64,000 nucleotides of DNA, taken from positions 124,001-188,000 of the forward strand of contig CACGPP010000001.1 in assembly GCA_902574995.1 (NCBI GenBank). Reading direction: 5' to 3'. Each line of letters opens with the position of its first letter. Positions within the stretch are counted from its first letter, which is position 1. Positions 1 to 8,936 of the stretch are shown piece by piece. Source of the stretch: an uncultured Alphaproteobacteria bacterium. Its GTDB lineage: Bacteria; Pseudomonadota; Alphaproteobacteria; HIMB59. The notes beneath the pieces were generated by a model. The model made no database searches. It was not told the origin of the DNA and saw only the letters and a program-made list of their open reading frames with translations. Both the position numbers and the translations under genes were made by a program.

Positions 1-207
1 AGACATTATGGTCCTATTCCTGGGACATATATGGTCATGTGTGTTGAACCCGGTAAAACCTGGTGTGTTGGACAACTCAGTGCTGATAGAGCAAAACCTT
101 TTGTTCTTTTTCCTGAACTTGTTTTCGACTCAGTTGAAAAAGCAACAAAAGCCGCCGAAGCTCTTAAGGCTGAAAAAGCTGAGAGCGTACCCTGTAGAAA
201 TATCTAA
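1..207 (+). CDS. C-terminal end of an unidentified protein (partial)
   Basis: This is the 3' end of a gene entering from outside the window. Frame 1 is open from the first base to a TAA at 205-207 and gives 68 residues of normal composition, with RHYGPIPGTYMVMC at the start, an Ala/Lys/Glu-rich helix-like stretch, and VPCRNI at the end. I do not recognise the family. It ends 4 bases before the cupin start, so it probably belongs to the same operon. Another frame is open from an ATG at base 8, but it reads as a Leu/Lys-rich peptide of poor quality, and I treat it as a shadow. Confidence 0.55.
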   Translation, partial: RHYGPIPGTYMVMCVEPGKTWCVGQLSADRAKPFVLFPELVFDSVEKATKAAEALKAEKAESVPCRNI

Positions 208-211
208 CGAC

Positions 212-487
212 ATGGCTAAAGCCAATGTCATGATTGATAATCAAAAAACACGAGTTACAGAGTGGTCTTTTGAAGTTGGGGACTCTACTGGCCAGCATAT
301 TCATGAATACGATTATGTGGTAGTGCCCTTGTTAGATGGGGAACTAAAAATTGTTAATCATGATGGTGAGGAAACAATTTCAAAACTAGCAAAAGGTGGA
401 TCCTACTTTAGAGAAAAAGGAGTTAACCACAATGTATTTAATAACAATGATTTTATTTATAAATTTATTGAGATAGAATTTAAGTAG
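212..487 (+). CDS. small cupin-domain protein
   Basis: This 91-residue single-domain protein has a conserved-barrel cupin pattern. An HIHEYDYVVVPLLDG segment (first cupin motif, His ligands plus a Gly turn) is followed by GGSYFREKGVNHNVFN (second motif, His). The ATG at 212 is chosen because the upstream gene runs to 207 in another frame and the conserved domain begins soon after. Its TAG stop touches the ATG of the next gene, so the two are probably translated from one message. Small cupins in sugar operons can be isomerases, lyases or binding proteins. The sequence does not show which, and the role is unknown. Confidence 0.7.
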   Translation: MAKANVMIDNQKTRVTEWSFEVGDSTGQHIHEYDYVVVPLLDGELKIVNHDGEETISKLAKGGSYFREKGVNHNVFNNNDFIYKFIEIEFK

Positions 488-1441
488 ATGGAAAAAAAAT
501 TAAGCGTTAGTTACAAAAAATCTGATTTAGATAAATTTGATAAAATTATTACAAATAAACAAACAGATCAAAAAGTAAAAGAATATTCCATAAAAGAAGC
601 AATTGAAGAGTCAAAAAAAGAATATAGTCACTTAACGAACTCACAAGTTTCTACTGACATGAGGCTCTATATGTTCCAGACCGGAACTCTAAAAACGAAA
701 ATGAAATATATTAAAATGAATCAATCTAATGAGGACTTTGAGATACCTGTTCCATGGTTTTTGATAAGACACCCAAAAGGGGATGTGGTCATTGACGGAG
801 GCAATGCAAAAGAGGTCAGTGAAGATAAACATGCTCATTGGGGTTCTGTTGTTGCGGCTTATGATCCAATTATGGGAAAAACTGAAAATTGTATTGATCA
901 ACTTAACTCTATTGGGGTTAATCCAGCAGGTATAAGATATGTCTTACATTCTCATCTTCACCTCGATCACTCAGGTGGTGTTGGAAGGTTTCCTAATGCA
1001 ACACACCTAGTTCAACAAAAGGAATATGATTATGCTTTTAATCCTGATTGGTTCTCAAAGCCTGCATATATAAGAAAAGACTTTGATAAACCTGGAATTA
1101 ATTGGAAATTTTTAAGAGATAAAAATGATGATTTTTATGACTTATATGGCGACGGATCAATAATTGTAATTTTTACTCCGGGGCATGCACCGGGCCATCA
1201 GTCTTTTTTAGTTAATTTACCAAATTCAGGTTATGTATTGCTTACTATAGATGCAGCTTACACAATGGATCATTGGAACAATTTAACACTACCAGGTCTT
1301 GTTTGCTCTGCTGTTGACGTTGTTGACTCTGTGAAAAAACTCAAAAAAATTGCAAAAGACAAAAATGCTACAGTAGTCACAGGGCACGACCCGCATGCTT
1401 GGGAAGAATTTAAAAAAGCCCCTATGTTTTATTACGACTAG
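488..1441 (+). CDS. metallo-beta-lactamase-fold hydrolase (lactonase-like)
   Basis: A 317-residue MBL-fold enzyme with the full dinuclear-zinc ligand set: HLHLDH (residues 156-161), GHAPGH, the bridging Asp in TIDAAY, and the distal His in VTGHDPH. The arrangement with about 150 residues before the first motif matches the N-acyl-homoserine-lactonase (AttM/AiiB-like) branch. In that family many members open lactone rings, including sugar lactones. It starts immediately after the cupin stop and lies 3 bases before xylA. The context therefore favours a sugar-lactone substrate over a signalling lactone, but that is inference. Confidence 0.75.
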   Translation: MEKKLSVSYKKSDLDKFDKIITNKQTDQKVKEYSIKEAIEESKKEYSHLTNSQVSTDMRLYMFQTGTLKTKMKYIKMNQSNEDFEIPVPWFLIRHPKGDVVIDGGNAKEVSEDKHAHWGSVVAAYDPIMGKTENCIDQLNSIGVNPAGIRYVLHSHLHLDHSGGVGRFPNATHLVQQKEYDYAFNPDWFSKPAYIRKDFDKPGINWKFLRDKNDDFYDLYGDGSIIVIFTPGHAPGHQSFLVNLPNSGYVLLTIDAAYTMDHWNNLTLPGLVCSAVDVVDSVKKLKKIAKDKNATVVTGHDPHAWEEFKKAPMFYYD

Positions 1442-1444
1442 TTT

Positions 1445-2752
1445 ATGTCTGATTATTTCAAAGATATACCGACAATTAAATATGAAGGTAGAGACTCTAC
1501 TAATCCACTTTCATTTAAATTTTATGATGCTAATAAAAAAATTCTAGGAAAAACATTAGAGGAACATCTGAGAATGGCAGTATGTTACTGGCACACTTTT
1601 AATTGGCCAGGGGGTGACCCTTTTGGAGGACAGACATTTTTAAGACCATGGATGGAAGCAGGAGATAAAATAGAACAAGCAAAAGATAAGCTCAATAATG
1701 CATTCGATTTTTTTGAAAAATTAGGAATACCATATTTCTGTTTTCATGACGTAGATGTTGCTCCAGAGGGTAAAAGTTTTTTGGAGACAGAAAAAATTCA
1801 AAAAACCATTATCGATGAAATTTCAAAAAAACTTGAAACAAGTAAAGTAAAACTTCTTTGGGGAACAGCAAATTTATTTAGCCACCGCAGGTACATGTCT
1901 GGTGCTGCTACTAATCCTGATCCTGATGTTTTTCAATATGCAGCTGCTCAAGTGAAGATGTGTATGGAAAATACAATGTTTTTAGGTGGACAAAATTATG
2001 TTTTATGGGGAGGCAGAGAGGGTTACGAAACAATTTTAAATACTAATATGAAACAAGAATATGATCAGCTTGGTAGATTTTTGAACATGGTAGCTGAGCA
2101 TAAGCACAAAATTGGTTTTAAGGGTCTACTCCTCATTGAGCCGAAACCCCATGAGCCAACGAAACATCAATATGATTTTGACTCTGCTAATGTTTTTGCA
2201 TTTCTTCAAAAATACGGTTTAGAAAGAGAATTCAAGCTAAATATCGAACAAAATCACGCTATTTTAGCAAAACATTCATTCGAGCACGAGATTGCATATG
2301 CACTTTCCAATGACATCTTTGGGAGTATTGATATTAATAGAGGAGACTATTTAGTAGGATGGGACACAGACCAATTCCCAAACAATGTAGAAGAATTAGT
2401 TTTGCCTTTTTACTACATTTTTAAAAATGGTGGTTTTTCCTCAGGAGGTCTCAACATGGATGCTAAGATTAGAAGACAATCAATAGATCCTGAGGATCTA
2501 TTCTATGCGCATATTGGCTCTATGGATACTTGTGCTAGAACTCTTATTGCTGTTGAAAAAATGATTAATGATGGAAGTTATGAAAATTTTTTAAAACAAA
2601 GATATGAACAGTGGGCCTCTGAAAAACAACTCATGACTTCAATGTCTCTTGAAGATATTCATAAAAATGTCATTGCTAAAAATTTAAACCCTCAACCAAA
2701 GTCCGGTCGCCAAGAATATCTTGAAAATCTAATTAATTCTTTTGTCGATTGA
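1445..2752 (+). CDS. xylA: xylose isomerase
   Basis: Converts D-xylose to D-xylulose (and D-glucose to D-fructose) in the cytoplasm using two divalent metals. At 435 residues it has the normal length of the type II enzymes. The catalytic pair is present as FHDVD (His101, Asp104). Other signatures in order are [27 protein letters not shown] with the metal-binding Glu, [15 protein letters not shown], and [20 protein letters not shown] with metal-binding Asp residues. It follows the MBL gene by 3 bases and precedes the HAD gene by 4. No xylulokinase (xylB) is found nearby, which is unusual for a xylA operon. Confidence 0.96.
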   Translation: MSDYFKDIPTIKYEGRDSTNPLSFKFYDANKKILGKTLEEHLRMAVCYWHTFNWPGGDPFGGQTFLRPWMEAGDKIEQAKDKLNNAFDFFEKLGIPYFCFHDVDVAPEGKSFLETEKIQKTIIDEISKKLETSKVKLLWGTANLFSHRRYMSGAATNPDPDVFQYAAAQVKMCMENTMFLGGQNYVLWGGREGYETILNTNMKQEYDQLGRFLNMVAEHKHKIGFKGLLLIEPKPHEPTKHQYDFDSANVFAFLQKYGLEREFKLNIEQNHAILAKHSFEHEIAYALSNDIFGSIDINRGDYLVGWDTDQFPNNVEELVLPFYYIFKNGGFSSGGLNMDAKIRRQSIDPEDLFYAHIGSMDTCARTLIAVEKMINDGSYENFLKQRYEQWASEKQLMTSMSLEDIHKNVIAKNLNPQPKSGRQEYLENLINSFVD

Positions 2753-2756
2753 GTCG

Positions 2757-3362
2757 ATGAAAATTACAAAATTTCTATTTGATTTAGGTAATGTTTTTTT
2801 TGATTGGGATCCACATTATGTATTTAAAAATATCATTCCTGATCAAACTAAAAGAGAATATTTTATGAATACAATCGCGTTCCCTCATTTAGATATGAGA
2901 TGCGATGCTGGAGTAAAAATTGATGACGCAGTTAAAGATGCAATAAAAAATTTCCCTAATTACGAGAATGAAATAAAGCAATATTATCCAAATCACAGGA
3001 ATATGGTTAACGGGGTTTATCAAGATACAGTTGATATTTTTCGAAAAATAAAATCAAGTGGTTACCCCTGCTATGTCTTGTCAAACTGGTCAGATGAGAC
3101 TTATGAGGGTATGGAAGATCAACACCCATTCCTGAAAGAATTTGATGATAAAATTATCTCTGGTAGAGAGTTTTTAGTAAAACCAGACCCTGAAATTTAT
3201 AAATTAGCGATTTCAAGATTTAATTTAACACCTGAACAAACTCTTTTCATTGATGATCGTATTGAAAATATTGAGGCGGCGCAATCACTTGGCTTTCAAA
3301 CTATTCATTTAACTGACCCACTGACAATAAAAAGTCAAATAGCAAATCATATAATTGTTTAA
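2757..3362 (+). CDS. HAD-superfamily phosphatase (YihX-like)
   Basis: A 201-residue haloacid-dehalogenase-like hydrolase. Motif I is FDLGNVFFDWD, the DLGN variant typical of YihX-like sugar-phosphate phosphatases. Motif II is VLSNWSD, motif III includes KPDPEIYKLA, and motif IV is FIDDRIENIEAA. I prefer the ATG at 2757, 4 bases after the xylA stop; a TTG at 2742 would overlap xylA and add five residues. The gene overlaps the next by 8 bases. It probably dephosphorylates a small sugar phosphate. The substrate cannot be read from sequence. Confidence 0.8.
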   Translation: MKITKFLFDLGNVFFDWDPHYVFKNIIPDQTKREYFMNTIAFPHLDMRCDAGVKIDDAVKDAIKNFPNYENEIKQYYPNHRNMVNGVYQDTVDIFRKIKSSGYPCYVLSNWSDETYEGMEDQHPFLKEFDDKIISGREFLVKPDPEIYKLAISRFNLTPEQTLFIDDRIENIEAAQSLGFQTIHLTDPLTIKSQIANHIIV

Positions 3363-4308
3363 ATTAGACAATAAAATAGGCCTAGGATTGGCTTCTCTTG
3401 GGAGGCCCGGATATATAAACATTGGTCATAGTTCAGATTTAGGCAGCGACATATCAAAAAATTCTATGAGATCTCATTGTCACAAAGTACTTAGTCATGC
3501 TTACAAGAGAGGTATTCGATATTTCGATGCGGCAAGGGTATATGGAGATGCTGAGGAATTTTTATCTAGTTGGATTAGAGCTCAAAAACAATTTGATGGT
3601 TTTGTGGGGTCTAAGTGGGGCTATGAATATTTAGCAAATTGGGAAGTTCAGGCAGATCAACATGAAAGAAAAGATCACTCAGTTGAATTTTTAAAACAAC
3701 AATGGGTGGAGACAAGACTTAATTTAGGAAAAAGTATTGATCTTTACCACATCCATTCAGTCAATTCAGAAAGTAAAGTCTTAGATGATATTAACGTACT
3801 AAAGGAACTTGAGACAATAAAAAAAAATGGGATAGAAATAGGAATCTCAACAAGTGGCCCAGATCAAGAGAAAACTATTAATGACCTTTTAATTAAGAAT
3901 GAAAAACTTAATCTATTTTCTTATTTACAAACGACCATTAATATCTTTGACCAATCTTGTATTTCCATTTTAAAAGAAGTATCTGAAAAAAAGATCAATG
4001 TAATTGCAAAAGAGATTTTCTCAAATGGAAGACTAACTAATTCAAATAAAGAATTTCATCAAAACAAAATTAAAGAATTAAAGTCAGTTGCCTCATCTAT
4101 GGATTTAACTTTGGAGCAATTGTCTTATCTCTGGGTTTATCGACTACCGTTTGTTAAAATTTGTCTAACAGGAGCATCAACAATCAAACAGTTGGATGAA
4201 AATTTAAGTTGTCTTGAAAAAATAGATACCGAATTGCCCTCTCTTGAGTCTTTTAGCCTGTCCACTCAAGATTATTGGGAAACACGAAAAAAACTAAGTT
4301 GGAATTAA
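3355..4308 (+). CDS. aldo/keto reductase
   Basis: A 317-residue NAD(P)H-dependent aldo/keto reductase of the (beta/alpha)8 barrel fold. The catalytic tetrad is visible: Asp and Tyr in FDAARVYGDAE, Lys in VGSKWGYEY, and His in DLYHIHS. The C-terminal segment LTGASTIKQLDENL carries the cofactor phosphate-binding loop. The start is a TTG at 3355 that overlaps the HAD gene, with no better start nearby. Its TAA shares the tetranucleotide TTAA with the stop of the opposite-strand dehydrogenase. It probably interconverts a sugar or polyol and its carbonyl form; the direction and substrate are unknown. Confidence 0.85.
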   Translation: MFKLDNKIGLGLASLGRPGYINIGHSSDLGSDISKNSMRSHCHKVLSHAYKRGIRYFDAARVYGDAEEFLSSWIRAQKQFDGFVGSKWGYEYLANWEVQADQHERKDHSVEFLKQQWVETRLNLGKSIDLYHIHSVNSESKVLDDINVLKELETIKKNGIEIGISTSGPDQEKTINDLLIKNEKLNLFSYLQTTINIFDQSCISILKEVSEKKINVIAKEIFSNGRLTNSNKEFHQNKIKELKSVASSMDLTLEQLSYLWVYRLPFVKICLTGASTIKQLDENLSCLEKIDTELPSLESFSLSTQDYWETRKKLSWN

Positions 4309-5462
4309 TTGAAACTTACCCAGCTTGAATTTGATGAGCTAGAGGCGATTGACCTTTCGATAAATTTAATACCTTCAAGTCCATCTTCTACACTTGGAAA
4401 ATGGTGATTTTCCTCATTAAATTTGCCATTTTTCTGATCAATTAGCGCATTAGCTACATCTGTATAGATATTTGCGAAGCCCTCTAAATATCCCTCGGGG
4501 TGTCCAGCAGGAATTCTAGTAACATCTCCTGCATCGCTCATAGCACCTGATCCACCCCTTGTAATTTTTTGTTTGGGTTCTCCAAATTTTGTAAAGTAAA
4601 GGTAATTTGGATCTTCTTGACACCATTCTAGTCCGGCCTTATTACCATAAATTCTTATTTGTAAATGATTTTCATTTCCTGGGGCTACTTGAGAAGACCA
4701 AATAGTACCTTTTGCTCCTCCTTTAAATCGTATCGATATTTGAGCATTATCATCTAATTTTCTCCCAGGCACAAAAGATGTTAACTCTGCAGATATCTCC
4801 TCAGTATTGAGATCAGTTATAAACCTAATCAGATTGTAAGCATGAGTTCCAATGTCACCAATACATCCACCAGCACCTGATTGATTAGGATCAGTTCTCC
4901 AAGAGGCCTGTTTGTTTCCCCCATCATTAATTCTATTTTCTAAATCTTCGGTCAGCCAATCTTGAGCATACTCTGCTTGAATTACTCTTATTTCACCTAA
5001 GTCACCTCTCTTACAAAGAGCTCTGGCATTCCTAATCATGGGATAACCAGTGTAGTTATGAGTTAAAGCAAAAAGAACGTTATTGTCTTTTTTACATTTT
5101 ATTAGTTCCTCACATTGATTAACATTCATGGCAAGGGGTTTGTCACAAATTATGTTAAAACCTTTCTCCATGAAAGCTTTAGCGATCGGATGGTGCATAT
5201 GATTTGGTGTCACTATGGCTACAGCATCTATTTTATCCTCTCTGATCAATTCTTTTTCGACCATTTCAAGGTAGTCTTTATAATTCCTTTCATCTGCTAT
5301 TCCAATATCTCTGCCAGAGGCTTGAGCTTTTTCAGGATTAGATGAAAAGGCACCAGCGACCAGTTCAAAGCGGTCATCAATTCTAGATGCTATACGGTGA
5401 ACTTCTCCAATAAATGCTCCTGAGCCACCACCAACCATTCCTAATTTTAATTTTTTGGTCAT
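4305..5462 (-). CDS. Gfo/Idh/MocA-family sugar dehydrogenase
   Basis: A 385-residue NAD(P)-dependent oxidoreductase. The N-terminal Rossmann fold carries GMVGGGSGAFIGEVH. The EKP-type catalytic loop appears as CDKPLAMN, and the C-terminal sheet domain has GGCIGDIGTHAYNLIR with the catalytic His. The family oxidises cyclic sugars or inositols, often at C3. I start it at the ATG at 5462, which gives the usual few residues before the Gly motif and lies 4 bases after the upstream stop. Longer upstream starts would run into that gene. It forms an operon with the TIM-barrel isomerase, a common pairing in sugar and inositol catabolism. Confidence 0.9.
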   Translation of the reverse strand: MTKKLKLGMVGGGSGAFIGEVHRIASRIDDRFELVAGAFSSNPEKAQASGRDIGIADERNYKDYLEMVEKELIREDKIDAVAIVTPNHMHHPIAKAFMEKGFNIICDKPLAMNVNQCEELIKCKKDNNVLFALTHNYTGYPMIRNARALCKRGDLGEIRVIQAEYAQDWLTEDLENRINDGGNKQASWRTDPNQSGAGGCIGDIGTHAYNLIRFITDLNTEEISAELTSFVPGRKLDDNAQISIRFKGGAKGTIWSSQVAPGNENHLQIRIYGNKAGLEWCQEDPNYLYFTKFGEPKQKITRGGSGAMSDAGDVTRIPAGHPEGYLEGFANIYTDVANALIDQKNGKFNEENHHFPSVEDGLEGIKFIERSIASSSSNSSWVSFN

Positions 5463-5466
5463 ATTA

Positions 5467-6519
5467 TCATTCAATTCCAAGCATTTTTTTGTTTGCATCT
5501 TGATCAGTACCAGCATCGGCAAAATCATCGAAAGCATTCTCGGTAACTCTAATTAAATGATCTTTAATAAATACAGAACCCTCTTTAGCTCCGTCTTCAG
5601 GATGTTTCAAAGCACATTCCCATTCTAAAACAGCCCATCCATCAAAGCCGTAAGTAGTAAGTTTGGAGAAAATTGACTTGAAATCGACTTGCCCATCTCC
5701 TAAAGATCTAAATCGACCTGCTCTGTTCTTCCAAGATTGAAATCCACTATAGACCCCTTGTTTACCAGTGGGATTGAGTTCTGCGTCTTTCACATGAAAC
5801 ATTTTTATTTTCTCGTGATAAATATCAATATGCTGCAAATAATCTAAATGCTGCAAAACAAAGTGGCTAGGATCATATAACATGTTGCAGCGCTCATGAT
5901 TGCCTACTTTATCTAGAAACATTTCAAAAGTTATTCCATCAAAAAGATCCTCGCCTGGATGAATTTCATAACATAAATTCACCCCACACTCATCAAATTC
6001 ATTAAGAATAGGTTTCCACCTTTTAGCCAGTTCATCAAATGCAGTTTCAACTAACCCTTCTGGTCTTTGAGGCCATGGATAAACATATGGCCAAGCCAAT
6101 GCTCCTGAAAAAGTAACATGTTCAGTCAATCCAAAATTTTTCGAAGCCTTAGCGGCCATCATTAATTGATCAACTGCCCATTGCTGCCTTGCAGATGGAT
6201 TTCCTCTTACCTCTGAGGCTGCAAAACCATCAAATACAGAGTCATATGCAGGATGAACAGCTACAAGTTGACCTTGGAGATGTGTCGAAAGCTCAGTTAG
6301 ATTTAAATTAAAACTTTTAAGAGTCCCTTTTATTTCGTCACAGTAATCTTTGCTTTCAGATGCCTGTTTTAAATTAATTAACCTCTCATCCCAACTAGGT
6401 ATCTGAACACCTAAGTATCCCAAATCACTAGCCCATTTTGAGATATTCTCTAAATTGTTAAACGGAGCATCATCACTTGCAAATTGAGCTAAAAATATAG
6501 CTGGACCTTTTATAGACAT
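5467..6519 (-). CDS. sugar phosphate isomerase/epimerase family protein (xylose-isomerase-like TIM barrel)
   Basis: A 350-residue AP-endonuclease-2/xylose-isomerase-like barrel. Metal-ligand motifs are CYEIHPGEDLFDG (Glu, His), MLYDPSHFVLQ (Asp, His), MFHVKDAE (His, Asp), and WECALKHPEDG. Relatives act as keto-sugar epimerases or isomerases, or as IolE/IolH-like enzymes, usually next to Gfo/Idh/MocA dehydrogenases as here. The start is preceded by an exceptionally strong ribosome site (AGGAGGGGGG) read on the minus strand at about 6527-6536. It is divergent from the binding-protein gene, so both may share control elements in 6520-6667. Confidence 0.85.
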   Translation of the reverse strand: MSIKGPAIFLAQFASDDAPFNNLENISKWASDLGYLGVQIPSWDERLINLKQASESKDYCDEIKGTLKSFNLNLTELSTHLQGQLVAVHPAYDSVFDGFAASEVRGNPSARQQWAVDQLMMAAKASKNFGLTEHVTFSGALAWPYVYPWPQRPEGLVETAFDELAKRWKPILNEFDECGVNLCYEIHPGEDLFDGITFEMFLDKVGNHERCNMLYDPSHFVLQHLDYLQHIDIYHEKIKMFHVKDAELNPTGKQGVYSGFQSWKNRAGRFRSLGDGQVDFKSIFSKLTTYGFDGWAVLEWECALKHPEDGAKEGSVFIKDHLIRVTENAFDDFADAGTDQDANKKMLGIE

Positions 6520-6555
6520 CGCTTAACCCCCCTCCTGCGACAAACTATAATATTA

Positions 6556-6565
6556 CAGTTAACTG
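6556..6565. promoter_or_regulatory. perfect 10-bp palindrome in divergent control region (possible operator)
   Basis: CAGTTAACTG is a perfect inverted repeat in the middle of the 148-base space between the leftward isomerase/dehydrogenase genes and the rightward ABC importer. Its position suits an operator for a LacI-, GntR- or ROK-type regulator acting on both units. No regulator gene lies in the island. Short palindromes arise by chance in A+T-rich DNA, so this is tentative. Confidence 0.3.
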
Positions 6566-6625
6566 CTATTTAAAATGTTTTTAAAAATATGAATAATCTG
6601 CATTTATAAATATGTAAAAAGACTG

Positions 6626-6660
6626 TATAATCAGCCAGTTTTGTTATTAAAGAGGAGGAA
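6626..6660 (+). promoter_or_regulatory. candidate promoter -10 box and strong ribosome-binding site of the ABC importer operon
   Basis: A consensus TATAAT at 6626-6631 lies about 37 bases before the ATG at 6668. The -35 region at the usual spacing (TTATAA near 6603) is poor, so an activator may be involved. A long Shine-Dalgarno, AGAGGAGGAA at 6651-6660, sits 7 bases before the ATG. It fixes the start there rather than at the upstream in-frame TTG at 6641. Confidence 0.45.
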
Positions 6661-6667
6661 TAATAAC

Positions 6668-7978
6668 ATGAAAAAAATACTATCTGTATTTCTAGTTCCT
6701 GTTTTTGCCTTACTTTTTTCTTTGAATGCTAAATCTGAGTCTTTGACTTTGGGCTGGGCCGCTTGGGATCCTGCTAATGCATTACAAGAACTAAGTAAAG
6801 AATTTACAGCTGAAACAGGCGTTGAAATGAACTTCGAATTTGTGCCATGGCCAAATTTTGCTGAGAGAATGCTTAACGAGTTAAATAACCAAGGTAAAAC
6901 TTTTGACTTGTTAATTGGTGACTCACAGTGGATTGGACAAGGTGCTGAATATGGTCACTATGTTAAGCTAAATGATTTCTTTGATGCTAACGGAATTTCA
7001 ATGGATGATTTTAACCCAGCAACTGTTTACGCATATTCAACATGGCCAAAAGGATCACCTAACTATTACGCTCTTCCAGCAATGGGCGATGCTTTAGCAT
7101 GGGCTTATCGAAAAGACTGGTTTGATAGACCAGAGCTTCAAGCTGAATTTAAAAGTAAGCATGGATATGATCTAGGTGTTCCAAAAACTTGGGATGAGTT
7201 ATATGACATGTGTACTTTCTTCCAAGGAAGAGAAATTGATGGACAAGTAAGATATGGTGCAGCTATCAATACAGAGCGTGGATCTGAAGGTATCACCATG
7301 GGTGTAACAGCAGCCATGTATGCATGGGGAATGCAGTACGAAAATCCTGATAACCCATACGAGATGGATGGTTACTTCAACTCAGATGCTTCTGTAGAGG
7401 CTGTTGAATTTTATAGAAAAATGTATGAAGACTGTGCACCTCCAGGGCATTCAGATGCTTATATGGTCGCAAATCTTGATGCATATAAATCAGGACAGGT
7501 TGCATTTCAAATGAACTGGTATGCTTTCTGGCCTGGCGTTTCTAAAGAAGACAGTGACGGAAGAGTTTCTGGTTTCTTTGCTAACCCATGTCAAAACGTA
7601 TGTGCAGCTACTCTTGGTGGTCAAGGTATCTCAGTTGTGAGTTACTCTGATAAACAAGACTTGGCTCTTGAATACATGAAGTGGTTTGCAAAGCCAGATA
7701 TTCAACAAAAATGGTGGGATTTAGGAGGATATTCATGTCATATGGATGTTCTTGGATCACCTGATTTCGTTGACTCAGCTGTTTACGCACAAGGCTTCCT
7801 TGACTCAATGGGCATCGTCAAAGACTTTTGGCAAGAGCCTACATTTGTTGAATTAATGCTTCCAATGCAGGAGAGAATTCATGACTACGTTGTGAATGGA
7901 AAAGGTTCTGCAAAAGACGCATTAGACAAAATCATTGATGATTGGACTGAAGTCTTCGAAGACGACGGTAAAATTTAA
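6668..7978 (+). CDS. ABC transporter sugar-binding protein (extracellular solute-binding family 1)
   Basis: A 436-residue periplasmic binding protein. A Sec signal peptide (MKKILSVFLVPVFALLFSL, cleavage near NAKSES) is followed by two-lobed CUT1-type features such as FEFVPWPNFAERMLNELN, LLIGDSQWIGQGAEYG, DALAWAYRKDWF, and GKGSAKDALDKIIDDWTEVF at the C-terminus. It captures a sugar or polyol for the permeases that follow. The ligand is not readable. The very strong ribosome site and the hairpin just downstream suggest it is made in excess over the membrane subunits, as is usual for binding proteins. Confidence 0.93.
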   Translation: MKKILSVFLVPVFALLFSLNAKSESLTLGWAAWDPANALQELSKEFTAETGVEMNFEFVPWPNFAERMLNELNNQGKTFDLLIGDSQWIGQGAEYGHYVKLNDFFDANGISMDDFNPATVYAYSTWPKGSPNYYALPAMGDALAWAYRKDWFDRPELQAEFKSKHGYDLGVPKTWDELYDMCTFFQGREIDGQVRYGAAINTERGSEGITMGVTAAMYAWGMQYENPDNPYEMDGYFNSDASVEAVEFYRKMYEDCAPPGHSDAYMVANLDAYKSGQVAFQMNWYAFWPGVSKEDSDGRVSGFFANPCQNVCAATLGGQGISVVSYSDKQDLALEYMKWFAKPDIQQKWWDLGGYSCHMDVLGSPDFVDSAVYAQGFLDSMGIVKDFWQEPTFVELMLPMQERIHDYVVNGKGSAKDALDKIIDDWTEVFEDDGKI

Positions 7979-7994
7979 TCACTAAATTAATATA

Positions 7995-8018
7995 AAGGGT
8001 GGGATTAATCCCGCCCTT
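7995..8018 (+). terminator. intra-operon stem-loop between binding protein and permease
   Basis: AAGGGTGGGAT and ATCCCGCCCTT form an 11-bp stem with one G-U pair around a 2-base loop; the inner part GGGATTAATCCC is itself palindromic. It starts 16 bases after the binding-protein stop and ends 15 bases before the permease ATG. No T-run follows, so it is more likely a 3'-end stabiliser or attenuator than a full terminator. Such elements commonly raise the amount of binding-protein mRNA relative to permease mRNA. Confidence 0.7.
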
Positions 8019-8033
8019 CAATCTAAAACATAT

Positions 8034-8936
8034 ATGAAAAGTGCTGTTAAAAAGTTCAAAGGCTTATCTGATAAAGCAATAGCCTGGATTTTCATAGCGC
8101 CAACTTTAATTCTATTACTTGCTATAAATATTTATCCTCTCATCTATGCCATAAGGATGTCATTCACCAACTTTTATGCCAATAAAATAGGTAGAGAAGT
8201 AAAATTTGTGGGTTTAAAAAACTATAAAAAGATTTTAGGAAAAGAAGAGATATGGGAAAAGATGCAGATAACTGCCCACTTCGTTTGTTGGACATTAGTC
8301 TTACAAGCATTAATTGGATTGGGTCTTGCTCTTCTTTTAAATAAAAAATTTAAAGGCAATGAACTACTTACTACTTTAATAGTTTTACCAATGATGCTTT
8401 CCCCTGCAGTCGTAGGTGTATTTTGGACTTACTTATATAATCCTCAAGTAGGTTTATTTAATTACGTAGTTAATTTTTTCTATGACTTTGGTATTTTTGA
8501 TATGATTGGTTCAAGCACTTTAGCCCCGTGGTCAATTGTGATTGTCGATACATGGATGTGGACACCTTTTACCATGTTAATTTGTCTGGCAGGATTAAGA
8601 TCAATCCCAAATTATTTGTACGAGGCTGCAGAAGTTGACAGAGCTAGTAAGTGGCAGCAATTTATCCATATAACATTGCCATCTGTCCTTCCTTTTCTAC
8701 TTCTTGCATTATTATTTAGAGGGATCGAGAATTTCAAAATGTTTGATTTGGTAGCTGAGCTTACTTCAGGGGGTCCAGGATCGGCGACTGAACTAGCATC
8801 AATCAATTTAAAACGTGAAGCATTTGAAAAATGGAAAACAGGTTACAGCTCTGCTTTTGCTGTAATATTATTTGTCACCATATTCGGCTTTGGAAATGTG
8901 TATGTAAAAGTTATGAACAAGATTAAAGAGCGATAA
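8034..8936 (+). CDS. ABC sugar transporter permease (MalF/UgpA-like)
   Basis: A 300-residue inner-membrane permease with about six transmembrane segments, beginning with AIAWIFIAPTLILLLAINIY. The cytoplasmic EAA loop that docks to the ATPases is IPNYLYEAAEVDRASKWQQF. It lacks a clear Shine-Dalgarno. The following permease overlaps its stop by one base (TAATG), which implies coupled translation and equal amounts of both subunits. Confidence 0.92.
   Translation: MKSAVKKFKGLSDKAIAWIFIAPTLILLLAINIYPLIYAIRMSFTNFYANKIGREVKFVGLKNYKKILGKEEIWEKMQITAHFVCWTLVLQALIGLGLALLLNKKFKGNELLTTLIVLPMMLSPAVVGVFWTYLYNPQVGLFNYVVNFFYDFGIFDMIGSSTLAPWSIVIVDTWMWTPFTMLICLAGLRSIPNYLYEAAEVDRASKWQQFIHITLPSVLPFLLLALLFRGIENFKMFDLVAELTSGGPGSATELASINLKREAFEKWKTGYSSAFAVILFVTIFGFGNVYVKVMNKIKER

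Noticed and set aside
8..211. Upstream extension of the cupin ORF to an ATG at base 8
   Set aside because: The bases are better explained by frame 1, which is open from base 1 to 207 with a protein-like composition; the extension reads as Leu/Lys-rich shadow sequence.
5463..5537. N-terminal extension of the Gfo/Idh/MocA dehydrogenase
   Set aside because: It would overlap the upstream isomerase gene and put 25 extra residues before the Rossmann motif; ATG 5462 has the expected spacing.
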